Below, one piece after another: positions 7,613 through 14,620 of a DNA stretch of 64,000 nucleotides. This stretch comes from Candidatus Binatia bacterium (GTDB lineage: Bacteria; Desulfobacterota; Binatia; Bin18): positions 4,158,501 through 4,222,500 of the forward strand of contig OX638322.1 in the NCBI GenBank assembly GCA_951812575.1, given 5' to 3'. A program made the translations under genes and the position numbers. Position 1 is the first letter of the stretch, and each line of letters opens with the position of its first letter. The notes below the pieces were generated by a model. It worked only from the letters and a program-made list of their open reading frames with translations, ran no database searches and had not been told where the DNA came from.

Positions 7613-7631
7613 TGTATGATGCCGTCATACA
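7613..7631. promoter_or_regulatory. Perfect palindrome upstream of the RHH antitoxin, candidate operator
   Basis: TGTATGA-TGCCG-TCATACA has 7-bp perfect arms and a 5-base centre and lies 35 bases before the antitoxin start at 7667. CopG-type ribbon-helix-helix antitoxins bind short palindromes next to their own promoter, so this is the likely autoregulatory site. Confidence 0.55.
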
Positions 7632-7666
7632 CGCTGCGCTCGTGAATACCTGTCCGAGGATGTCAT

Positions 7667-7912
7667 ATGCGAATCAATGCGAAATTGGATGACGAGCGAG
7701 CGGAGAAGCTGCGGCAACTCCAATCGCTGACACGGCTCAGCACAAGCGAGATCGTCAAACGCGCAATCGACCTCTTGCACCGCCAACAGGCCGGGCGGTC
7801 CCGCGACAAGCTCGACGCCTTGTTGAGCAGCGACTTCGTGGGCTGCGCTACAGGTCCCGCAGACTTGGCGAGCCAGTACAAGCGTTACCTCATACGTGAC
7901 TTGGAGGAGTAG
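7667..7912 (+). CDS. CopG/ribbon-helix-helix antitoxin
   Basis: An 81-residue protein beginning MRINAKLDDERAEKLRQLQS, followed by STSEIVKRAIDLLHRQ. One basic strand, then two helices with the conserved Ser-x-x-x-V/I-K/R-x-A-I pattern is the ribbon-helix-helix DNA-binding fold. The remainder (GRSRDKLDALLSSDFVGCAT) would contact the toxin. It acts as repressor and antitoxin. Its partner toxin is only a relic (next feature), so this is an orphan antitoxin. A strong palindrome at 7613-7631 is the probable operator. Confidence 0.8.
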   Translation: MRINAKLDDERAEKLRQLQSLTRLSTSEIVKRAIDLLHRQQAGRSRDKLDALLSSDFVGCATGPADLASQYKRYLIRDLEE

Positions 7913-8066
7913 CCTTGACGAAACGCTCGTCGTCACGCGATCGGTGGTGGCGGCAACCGAACTTGGAGAGGGCCGGATTCTTTCCACGGATCAGCGCGAT
8001 TTCGAGACGTATCGATTGAAGGACACGCAACCGTTTCACAACCTGCTGCGCCCCTTCGCAGCATAA
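7911..8066 (+). pseudogene. PIN-domain toxin relic (C-terminal third only)
   Basis: Right after the RHH antitoxin stop a 51-residue frame reads SLDETLVVTRSVVAATELGE, then ILSTDQRDFETYRL and a stop. This is the C-terminal end of a PIN toxin: the last acidic Asp lies in STDQRDF. The N-terminal two thirds, with the first catalytic Asp and Glu, are missing, and no start codon is available in frame. A deletion between antitoxin and toxin is the simplest reading. The usual overlap with the antitoxin gene is partly preserved (the two share bases 7911-7912). Confidence 0.65.
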
Positions 8067-8068
8067 GT

Positions 8069-8112
8069 CTACCCCTGCCAACCGATCTACTCGGTGCGTA
8101 TCATCAAAGGGG
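8069..8112 (+). pseudogene. Fragment of a RelE/ParE toxin gene
   Basis: The sequence CAACCGATCTACTCGGTGCG followed by TATCATCAAAGG is a near copy of 7387-7416 inside the intact toxin gene (CAACCGATCTACTCGGTACG, then CATCACCAAAGG). It codes for QPIYSVRIIKG, the same strand as the intact QPIYSVRITKG. Nothing else of the gene remains. Confidence 0.6.
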
Positions 8113-8131
8113 TGGGAGGACATTCCTCCCC

Positions 8132-9148
8132 CTACCCCCGAAAGCTCGGCATTATCTCCTTGGCGAACAGCTCCAGCGAGCGGGTCGATTTCTTGGGGTC
8201 CATGCCGGCCAGTTGCGTGCTCATGATGAAATGCGTGCATTGGAACTCGTCTTTGAAGCGTTCCATTTTTCGGGCGACCTGGTCCGGCGTGCCGATCATC
8301 ACCGCTTCACCAAAGGCCGAGTGGCGGAGTTCGCTCGGCTCGGTGAACTGCCATACATCTTTGTCACCAGGCGCATCATTCGCCTCAGCCAGAATATGAC
8401 CGTAGAACTCCATCATACTGAACAAATGATCCTGGCAGTCTTCCCAGGCCTGGTCTTCGGTGTCGGCCAGATACACTAGGCGTAATTGCGCGATGTTGAA
8501 ATCGTCCGGATTGCGCCCGCATTTTTTCAGCTCGTCAATATACCACGGTGCCGGGTCGGGTCCGATGGTTGCCATGAGATGACAGCCCAGCCGGGCCGCG
8601 TTGCGGGTCGCCTTCTCGGCCCGCGCGCCGATCCACAGCGGCATGGGCTGCTGCACCGGCTTGGGGCTCAAGGTCAGATCTTTCACCTGGGTGAAACGCC
8701 CGTCAAACGTGACCGCATCCTCAGTCCAGACTTTTTGAATCAGCTCGACGCCCTCGCGCAAACGCGCCGAACGTTCTTTGCGCGGCATACACAGGGCGTC
8801 AAACTCCATATACGAATAGCCCTGCCCGACACCCAGGTCGAAGCGGCCGTTTGACCAGATATCGACGCAGGTGGCGTCTTCCGCCACCCGAATCGGATGC
8901 TGGAAGGGCAGCAGCAGAATAAACGTCCCGATCCGAATGGTGCTGGTTCGAGTGGCAACCGCCGCCGCGGTCGGCAGCAGCGACGGATTATAGCCGTCCG
9001 CGGTAAAGTGGTGCTCGGTCAGCCAGACATGCTCATAGCCGAGTTCCTCGGCCCGGACGGTTTGGTCTAAGATCGCGTTATACAGCTCGGGAAACGGCCG
9101 CGCCCAAGGTTCCGGGTTCCGAAAATCCTCCATAAAACCAAATTGCAT
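8132..9148 (-). CDS. LLM class flavin-dependent oxidoreductase
   Basis: A 338-residue luciferase-like monooxygenase. It begins MQFGFMEDFRNPEPWARPFP and carries EHVWLTEHHFTADGYNPS (39-56), IGTFILLLPFQHPIRVAED (73-91), NGRFDLGVGQGYSYMEFDAL, LTLSPKPVQQPMPLWIGARA and a conserved C-terminal half. It needs a separate flavin reductase or uses F420H2; neither is encoded next to it. It is most like the group that sits in operons for amide and aromatic catabolism. The amidase gene at 9206-10624 reads in the same direction 57 bases upstream, so co-transcription and a linked substrate are likely. Confidence 0.9.
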   Translation of the reverse strand: MQFGFMEDFRNPEPWARPFPELYNAILDQTVRAEELGYEHVWLTEHHFTADGYNPSLLPTAAAVATRTSTIRIGTFILLLPFQHPIRVAEDATCVDIWSNGRFDLGVGQGYSYMEFDALCMPRKERSARLREGVELIQKVWTEDAVTFDGRFTQVKDLTLSPKPVQQPMPLWIGARAEKATRNAARLGCHLMATIGPDPAPWYIDELKKCGRNPDDFNIAQLRLVYLADTEDQAWEDCQDHLFSMMEFYGHILAEANDAPGDKDVWQFTEPSELRHSAFGEAVMIGTPDQVARKMERFKDEFQCTHFIMSTQLAGMDPKKSTRSLELFAKEIMPSFRG

Positions 9149-9205
9149 GGGATAGTCCTCCTCTTCATTACGAATTGCTTATAGCGCTGTCCGCTTCCCC
9201 AACCC

Positions 9206-10624
9206 CTAATCCTCAACCTCCGGCCTTCTCTCCCCCACCCGCGTGGCCTGCTCAAAAGCATAGGCCAACTGCAGTACACCCAGTTCGTTCTGGTGCCGAC
9301 CAACGATCTGCACACCAACGGGCAGGCCCTCCGGTGTGAAACCGCACGGCACCGAGATGGCCGGCAGGCCAGTGATGCTGATGTAGTAACACGAGCGCAT
9401 CCAGTCCAAATACGTCTCCATCTGTACGCCGTTAATCTCACGCACGTAGCGCTGTTTGACATCAAACGGCGGCACCTGAGAGACGGGTAGAATCAGGAAC
9501 TCGTACTGTTCCATGAACTCCCGCACCCGGTGATAGAGCAGCGTGCGCTTTTTCTCGGCCCGCCCGATCTGCGGGCCGGTGAGTTTTGTCCCTTCTTCGA
9601 TATTCCAGATGACCGTGTCCTTCATTTTATCCCGGTGTTCGGGCAGCAGCTCGCCCAAGGACAGATCGAAATACCACGCCCGCCAGACGCGAAAGACCTC
9701 GTCGGCATCCTGAAAATCAGGCGTCGCTTCCTCAATGACGCAGCCCAGGTCGGCAAACACGCCACGCCGGCTTTCGAGCACCGCGGTCACACGGGCGTCA
9801 ACCGGCAGGCCGCCCAGCGTCGGACTCCAGGCAATCGGGGTATCCGCAAAGGAACGCTCAAGCGGCTGAAGGAACTGCTCGCCCGATTCGGTGTTGGCAA
9901 TCGGCACCCGGGGGTCAGGCCCGGCCATGACGCTCAGCAACAGCGCCACATCCTGCACGGTACGGGCCATCGGCCCTTCGACGGCAAACGGAAACCAGCC
10001 GACCCGGTGCGGCCAAGTCGGCACGCGACCGGGCGAGGGTCGGAACCCCACCACATTGCAAAAACTGGCCGGATTACGCAGCGAGCCGCCCAGGTCGCTG
10101 CCATCGGCAATCGGCAACATCCCGGTCGCCAGCGACACCGCGGCCCCACCGCTGCTGCCGCCACAGGTTGTGGAGAGATCGTACGGGTTGAGCGTTTCGC
10201 CAAACACTTCGTTATACGTTTGTGAGCCAGCCCCGAATTCGGGCGTATTCGTCTTGCCGATGGCAATCGCGCCCGCCGCCCGCAGGCGCTCAACAATAAT
10301 CTCGTCCTGGTCGGGAACAAAGTCGGCAAAGATCGGCGAGCCGAGCGTCGTGCGTACGCCTTTGGTCAAGACCAAGTCCTTGTGGGCAATGGGCAAGCCG
10401 TGCAGCGAGCCGACCTCCTGGCCTCGCCCGAGCGCGTCATCGGCTGCGGTCGCCCGCTCCAGGCTACGCTCGGCCAACAGGGTCACAATCGCGTTCACTC
10501 GCGGATTGATACGCTCGATCCGGGCCAGATGCGCTTCCATGACTTCCCGGCACGAGACCTCGCGGGTGCGTATACGCCGAGCCAGTTCGGTTGCGCTAAG
10601 AAAACAGAGTTCGACAGCAGACAT
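9206..10624 (-). CDS. Amidase (amidase signature family)
   Basis: A 472-residue amidase-signature hydrolase that splits carboxamides to acid and ammonia or amine. The Ser-cisSer-Lys triad is visible: Lys82 in IAHKDL, Ser157 in CGGSSGGAA and nucleophile Ser181 in GSDLGGSLRNPA. GLPIAHKD and GKTNTPEFG are also typical. The start at 10624 is chosen because a GGGAGG binding site lies 6-11 bases before it; the frame is open 24 codons further, without family similarity. It is followed on the same strand by the LLM oxidoreductase and is divergent from the carotenoid oxygenase gene, with a 141-bp shared promoter region. Confidence 0.9.
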   Translation of the reverse strand: MSAVELCFLSATELARRIRTREVSCREVMEAHLARIERINPRVNAIVTLLAERSLERATAADDALGRGQEVGSLHGLPIAHKDLVLTKGVRTTLGSPIFADFVPDQDEIIVERLRAAGAIAIGKTNTPEFGAGSQTYNEVFGETLNPYDLSTTCGGSSGGAAVSLATGMLPIADGSDLGGSLRNPASFCNVVGFRPSPGRVPTWPHRVGWFPFAVEGPMARTVQDVALLLSVMAGPDPRVPIANTESGEQFLQPLERSFADTPIAWSPTLGGLPVDARVTAVLESRRGVFADLGCVIEEATPDFQDADEVFRVWRAWYFDLSLGELLPEHRDKMKDTVIWNIEEGTKLTGPQIGRAEKKRTLLYHRVREFMEQYEFLILPVSQVPPFDVKQRYVREINGVQMETYLDWMRSCYYISITGLPAISVPCGFTPEGLPVGVQIVGRHQNELGVLQLAYAFEQATRVGERRPEVED

Positions 10625-10765
10625 ACTCCCTCCCTTGGACGAGACCGTCCTTCCGGTTCGTCCGAGCAGCCTAGCCTCAGTACCGTCAAAGGACAACGGC
10701 GCTTGAAAGGCGCACCAATATGCGGTCCAATATGCACACCCTCAACCGCGAAACGGGAGGACAGC

Positions 10766-12160
10766 ATGAGCCGACCTTTTCCCGACGATCCCTTTCTCCA
10801 GGGGAATTATGCTCCCTGGCCCATGGAGGGCGAGATTCACGACCTGGTCGTTACGGGCGACATCCCAGCCGAGTTGAACGGTACCCTGTACCGGAACGGC
10901 TCAAACCCGCAGTTTGCGCCACGCGGACAGTATCACTGGTTTGACGGTGACGGCATGATCCATGCGTTTACCCTGAGTGCAGGCAAGGCGCACTATCGGA
11001 ATCGCTGGGTCCGAACGGAACGTTTCAAGCTTGAGCGCCGGCACGGGGAAGCGCTCTTTGCCGGCCTCAGTGACCTGAGCAATACGGACGAACGGGCTCA
11101 GGGCGTTTTTCCGAATGCCGCCAATACGAATATCATCTTCCACGCCGGGCGACTGCTCGCCCTGTGGGAAGGTGGTCCGCCCTATGAGCTTGACCCACCA
11201 ACCCTCGACACCATTGGCGTGTACGATTTTAATGGCAAGCTCCAGGGAGCCATGACCGCCCATCCCAAGGTCGATCCGGAAACGGGCGAACTCCTCTTTT
11301 TTGGTTACGGGCCGTTCCCGCCCTATCTGCGCTACACGGTCGTCTCCGCGGACGGTGATATTACGCGGAACGAAGAGATTCCCCTGCCGGTGCCGACCAT
11401 GATGCACGATTTCATTGCCACCCGGGAGCACGTCATCTTCATGGTTTTTCCGGCGACCCTGCGCCCGGAAAATCTGACCTCCGGCTCTCCCGTACGCTGG
11501 GAGCCGGAACTCGGAACGCGCATCGGGGTCATGCCACGCGACGGAGGGAGCGAGGACCTCGTCTGGTTTGAGACTGACCCCTGCTTTGTGTTTCACGCCA
11601 TGAACGCCTATACCCAGGGCACTACGGTCAGCGCCGATGTGTGCCAGTTCCGCCTGCTACCGCTGTTCCAGGTTGACGGAGAAGACCTGGAGACCAATAT
11701 CCCGATCTTCACCCGCTGGTCGCTTGACCTGACCTCTCACTCAATCACCCAGGCGCAACGAGACGACCGGCTCAGCGAATTTCCCCGCCTGGACGAACGC
11801 TACACGGGCCTGCCCTATCGGAAGGGGTATGCGGCGGGCCAAGAGGGTGCCGTTCCTCCCTCGGAAGGTCTTTTCAACACGGTCATTGGGTATGACCATG
11901 CAAACGGCCGGTCCCAGACTCACGCGTTCGGCCCGAACAGCTATTCTTCGGAGCCGATTTTTGTTCCGCGCTCCGCGCAGTCAGCCGAAGGCGAAGGCTT
12001 TCTGCTCGTGGGCGTGTACCGCAAAGAGGAGAATCGGAGCGATCTGGTTATTCTCGACGCGGAAAATATCGCGCACGAGCCACTGGCCACCGTTCACCTC
12101 CCCCATAGGGTGCCGTATGGTTTTCACGGCAACTGGGTGGAGGGATTATCGATAGAGTAG
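10766..12160 (+). CDS. Carotenoid cleavage oxygenase family protein
   Basis: A 464-residue member of the carotenoid/stilbene cleavage oxygenase family, iron(II) seven-bladed propellers that split a C=C bond with O2. The four iron ligands can be placed at His166 (MTAHPKVD), His214 (MMHDFIAT), His277 (VFHAMNAY) and His454 (YGFHGNW). The N-terminal LNGTLYRNGSNPQF and HWFDGDGMIHAF are family signatures. GGGAGG lies 5-10 bases before the ATG at 10766; the frame stays open upstream but overlaps the amidase antisense. Substrates may be apocarotenoids or lignin-derived stilbenes; the surrounding aromatic catabolism slightly favours the latter. Length is normal. Confidence 0.92.
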   Translation: MSRPFPDDPFLQGNYAPWPMEGEIHDLVVTGDIPAELNGTLYRNGSNPQFAPRGQYHWFDGDGMIHAFTLSAGKAHYRNRWVRTERFKLERRHGEALFAGLSDLSNTDERAQGVFPNAANTNIIFHAGRLLALWEGGPPYELDPPTLDTIGVYDFNGKLQGAMTAHPKVDPETGELLFFGYGPFPPYLRYTVVSADGDITRNEEIPLPVPTMMHDFIATREHVIFMVFPATLRPENLTSGSPVRWEPELGTRIGVMPRDGGSEDLVWFETDPCFVFHAMNAYTQGTTVSADVCQFRLLPLFQVDGEDLETNIPIFTRWSLDLTSHSITQAQRDDRLSEFPRLDERYTGLPYRKGYAAGQEGAVPPSEGLFNTVIGYDHANGRSQTHAFGPNSYSSEPIFVPRSAQSAEGEGFLLVGVYRKEENRSDLVILDAENIAHEPLATVHLPHRVPYGFHGNWVEGLSIE

Positions 12161-12195
12161 TGTTTCCGGCAGACTGATATCGACAACCATTTGCA

Positions 12196-12366
12196 TTAGG
12201 GGCGGCCCTTCTCTCGGGCTGCTCGAATCGTTGCCGCGTTCACGGATGGCATTTTTGTTCGTAATGCGAGCAAGGCATCAATCGCTTGAGAACGTGACTG
12301 AAGACGCTGCCTTTCTTCAATGGCATTTTTGTTCTTTTTTACAAAGGTCTTATTGGGCGTTGACAT
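12196..12366 (-). CDS. Small antitoxin-like protein (56 aa)
   Basis: A short reverse gene reads MSTPNKTFVKKNKNAIEERQ, then LQSRSQAIDALLALRTKMPS and ends AATIRAAREKGRP. An AGGAG binding site lies 10 bases before the ATG. The end, with helix and RAAREKGRP, is like the tails of small VapB/Phd-type antitoxins. A second ATG overlaps the stop as TAATG (12196) and opens a frame MQMVVDISLPETLLYR that ends after 16 codons inside the end of the carotenoid oxygenase gene. MVVDIS resembles the start of a PIN toxin, so this looks like an antitoxin whose toxin was lost. Recognition is weak. Confidence 0.5.
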   Translation of the reverse strand: MSTPNKTFVKKNKNAIEERQRLQSRSQAIDALLALRTKMPSVNAATIRAAREKGRP

Positions 12367-12436
12367 ATAAATATGACTCCTAAAGGGGAAAGACCATGAC
12401 TTGACCCGTCTTCACAAAAGCCGTCATGTATAAAGC

Positions 12437-13174
12437 GTGACAACTCACAAATCAGCCTGCTGGCACACCAGCCTGCTCATATTATTCGTCTTTGTCCCAC
12501 CTGTACACGCCTACCGGGAAATCATAGTTAAGGACGGCGGCAGCATCAGCGGACAAGTCATATTCAACGGTCAAGCGCCACCACTGGCCAATCTGCCCGT
12601 TCACAAGAATAGAGCAGTCTGCGGGGAAAGCGCGCCGGATGAGAGTCTGTTGCTCGATGCCAACGGAGGACTCAAGAACGTCGTTGTCATCCTGGACGGC
12701 ATTCACGCCGGGAAAGGCAACCCTGCCCTTCCCGCGTTGCTGGACAATAAAAACTGCGCCTTTGTCCCCCGCGTCCAAACTATAACCGTCGGGCAACCGC
12801 TCGCCCTGCGGAACAGCGACTTCATCCTGCATAATGTCCATGCCCGCCGAAATGGCTACACGACCATATTCAACCTGGGTCTGCCGTACTGGTCAAAGAA
12901 AACTTACCGTTTTACGCAACCGGGGCATGTACTGATTGATTGTGATGTGCTGCATACCTGGATGCGGGCGCATATCATTATCACCGACCATCCCTATACC
13001 GCGGTAACGGACGCCGCCGGCCGGTTCGGCATCAGCCACATCCCGCCAGGAGAGTATGGCCTGCGCGTGTGGCACGAGCGGCTTGGAGAACAAACCCGGT
13101 CGGTGTCCGTCCGCGCGGCCCAGGAGGCCCGCGTCCGGCTGACCTATACAGCCGAGCGGCAAAAGAGACACTGA
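12437..13174 (+). CDS. Exported cupredoxin-like protein (methylamine utilization-like)
   Basis: A 245-residue exported protein from a GTG start; stop codons immediately upstream in frame fix the start. The signal peptide is TTHKSACWHTSLLILFVFVP with cleavage near VHAY. The body resembles the cupredoxin-like proteins annotated as methylamine utilization protein: ISGQVIFNGQAPPL, VFVPRVQ-like CAFVPRVQTITVGQPLALRN, HNVHARRN and IDCDVLHTWMRAHIII, where Cys and His residues could hold copper. The last 60 residues (TDAAGRFGISHIPPGEYGLR) form a carboxypeptidase-regulatory-like beta domain. No ribosome binding site is obvious. A diverged copy of its 3' end lies at 13809-13886 beyond mazEF, so a second paralogue once followed it. 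Confidence 0.7.
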   Translation: MTTHKSACWHTSLLILFVFVPPVHAYREIIVKDGGSISGQVIFNGQAPPLANLPVHKNRAVCGESAPDESLLLDANGGLKNVVVILDGIHAGKGNPALPALLDNKNCAFVPRVQTITVGQPLALRNSDFILHNVHARRNGYTTIFNLGLPYWSKKTYRFTQPGHVLIDCDVLHTWMRAHIIITDHPYTAVTDAAGRFGISHIPPGEYGLRVWHERLGEQTRSVSVRAAQEARVRLTYTAERQKRH

Positions 13175-13175
13175 A

Positions 13176-13511
13176 TCAGTCGGTTGCCAGAAAGCGAGAA
13201 AGCGCGTTTCTCACCGCTTTGCCGTCCCTTTGCGATAACGTGCCGACTTTGCGGACAATCAGGGCGTCATCGAGGGTGAAGAGCTTGAAGCGAACCTTAC
13301 ACGGGGCGTTGAGGCCGGCTTCCCGCCAGCCCTGGATCGCCACGTCGCTCGGCCAACGACTTCTGGCTGAGGTGATCATGGCCAGGATCGTCTGTTCGTG
13401 AGCCGCATTGAAGTTTGCCGATGAGACGACCAGAGCTGGCCGGCGTTTGGTGGCTCGTCGATCAGTGAAAGGAAAGGGAACGACGACGACATCGAGCGGC
13501 TCACAGGTCAC
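13176..13511 (-). CDS. mazF: PemK/MazF family toxin
   Basis: A 111-residue MazF-type endoribonuclease. VVVVPFPFTDRRATKRRPAL (8-27) is the signature strand-loop with the conserved Pro-Phe and Arg-Arg-Pro, followed by VVSSANFN, LAMITSARS, the strand WPSDVAIQGW and AGLNAPCKVRFKLFTLDDAL. MazF toxins cut mRNA at short specific sequences. The gene begins inside the 3' end of the antitoxin gene (11-base overlap), the usual coupling. The stop lies one base from that of the convergent cupredoxin-like gene, so insertion here was very tight. Confidence 0.87.
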   Translation of the reverse strand: MTCEPLDVVVVPFPFTDRRATKRRPALVVSSANFNAAHEQTILAMITSARSRWPSDVAIQGWREAGLNAPCKVRFKLFTLDDALIVRKVGTLSQRDGKAVRNALSRFLATD

Positions 13512-13725
13512 GCCACGCTTCCTCGTCTTCGGGCGAGGCCCATTCGCTGAGAACCTCGGAGAGGCCCTGTAGGTAGTCGTCCCGCCCTGGCGTCACCTTG
13601 CGCACCACCAGATGATTGCCCTCAATCTCGAAAGCAAGCACGTCACCCTCGTGCAGATTGGCCGCCTCTCGGATGCTTTTGGGGATCGTCGTCTGTCCAC
13701 GTGCTGTAATCTTGGCTAGTTCCAT
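13501..13725 (-). CDS. mazE: AbrB/MazE-type antitoxin
   Basis: A 74-residue antitoxin starting MELAKITARGQTTIPKSIRE, the swapped-hairpin AbrB DNA-binding domain, with GDVLAFEIEGNHLVVRKV completing it (to about 45). The C-terminus DDYLQGLSEVLSEWASPEDE is acidic and would occupy the MazF groove. It binds DNA with its toxin to repress the operon. An 8-bp inverted repeat (13729-13765) lies just upstream of the start. Confidence 0.87.
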   Translation of the reverse strand: MELAKITARGQTTIPKSIREAANLHEGDVLAFEIEGNHLVVRKVTPGRDDYLQGLSEVLSEWASPEDEEAWRDL

Positions 13726-13728
13726 TTA

Positions 13729-13765
13729 CTTACTTTACCAATCTTCTGATTAAACAGAAAGTAAG
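13729..13765. promoter_or_regulatory. Inverted repeat upstream of mazEF, candidate operator
   Basis: CTTACTTT (13729-13736) and AAAGTAAG (13758-13765) are perfect 8-bp arms 21 bases apart, directly before the mazE start at 13725. The spacing puts the half sites about three helical turns apart, which suits binding by two MazE dimers. The proposal rests on symmetry and position. Confidence 0.45.
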
Positions 13766-13808
13766 ATAAGAGAGAAGTACAAGCAACCTCTCTGTGTGGA
13801 CGCAATGA

Positions 13809-13886
13809 GTGTCCGTCCGCACGGCCCAGGAGACCCGTGTTCGACTGACCTATCCATCCCAGGCGCAAAGGGATAAGGGACACTGA
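13809..13886 (+). pseudogene. Duplicated 3' end of the cupredoxin-like gene
   Basis: Positions 13809-13886 match 13103-13174, the last 24 codons of the gene at 12437: both share GTGTCCGTCCGC and GACCTAT and end GGGACACTGA/AGACACTGA, at roughly 80 percent identity with a 6-base length difference. Only the end of the copy remains; the rest is replaced by mazEF. It may be the trace of a tandem paralogue. It carries no start codon. Confidence 0.65.
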
Positions 13887-13906
13887 ACTTGTGGAGGAAA
13901 AAATCC

Positions 13907-14602
13907 ATGTCAGACAATCCGGTGCACTATGAACTGAACGATGCAATTGCCGTTCTGCGTCTTGACGACGGGAAGGCCAACGCGGTCAACCATGCCCTGA
14001 TCCAGGGAGTGAATGACGCCTTGGACAAAGCCGCGCGGGAAGCCAGGGCGGTGGTCTTAACGGGCCGCCCCGGTCGTTTTTCCGCGGGATTCGATCTTAC
14101 CGTCCTCCAGTCCGGTCCGGAGGCCGGCCACACGCTCGTGACTGCCGGCGCGCGGATGCTGCTCAAATTGTTTACCCATCCGCAACCGGTTGTTGCCGCC
14201 AGCACGGGCCACGCTATTGCCGCCGGCGGCTTTATGCTGCTCGCCAGCGATACCCGTTTGGGCGTCCAGGGTGATTTCAAAATAGGACTCAATGAGGTCG
14301 CTATTGGGATGACGCTGCCGGAATTTGGTCTGATGTTCGCGCGCGAACGGCTGTCCAAGCGGCACTTTACCAACGCGGTGATCCAGGCCCGCTTGTACAG
14401 CCCGGCCGAGGCCGTCGATGTCGGTTTCTTGGATCGGGTGTGCACGGCTGACACTCTGTTAGACGAAGCGCTCGGCGAAGCCCGTCGCCTCGCGACGCTC
14501 GACCTGCCGTCCTACGGCCGCACCAAGGGGCGCGCCCGGAACGCGCTGGCCGAGCAGATACGCAGCGGTCTGGATGAGGATATCGCCCGCTTAATGGCCT
14601 AG
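13907..14602 (+). CDS. Enoyl-CoA hydratase/isomerase (crotonase) family protein
   Basis: A 231-residue crotonase-fold protein, slightly shorter than the usual 255-270. The CoA-binding and oxyanion segments are present: RAVVLTGRPGRFSAGFDL (47-64) and VVAASTGHAIAAGGFMLLAS (about 95-115) with the glycine pair. The first catalytic Glu of hydratases is not obvious in GFMLLASD, and the later segment is GLNEVAIGMTLPEFG, so an isomerase or hydrolase activity is as likely as hydration. The start at 13907 has GGAGG about 10 bases upstream; an in-frame GTG at 13889 includes that site and is less likely. It follows the cupredoxin gene relic and converges on the amidohydrolase at 14621. Confidence 0.85.
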   Translation: MSDNPVHYELNDAIAVLRLDDGKANAVNHALIQGVNDALDKAAREARAVVLTGRPGRFSAGFDLTVLQSGPEAGHTLVTAGARMLLKLFTHPQPVVAASTGHAIAAGGFMLLASDTRLGVQGDFKIGLNEVAIGMTLPEFGLMFARERLSKRHFTNAVIQARLYSPAEAVDVGFLDRVCTADTLLDEALGEARRLATLDLPSYGRTKGRARNALAEQIRSGLDEDIARLMA

Positions 14603-14620
14603 GGGCGGTGCGCACCGCCC

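Noticed and set aside
12401..12434. Sigma-70 promoter (TTGACC and TATAAA) before the cupredoxin-like gene
   Set aside because: The spacer is 22 bases, well beyond the usual 16-18, and the -10 box would almost touch the GTG start.
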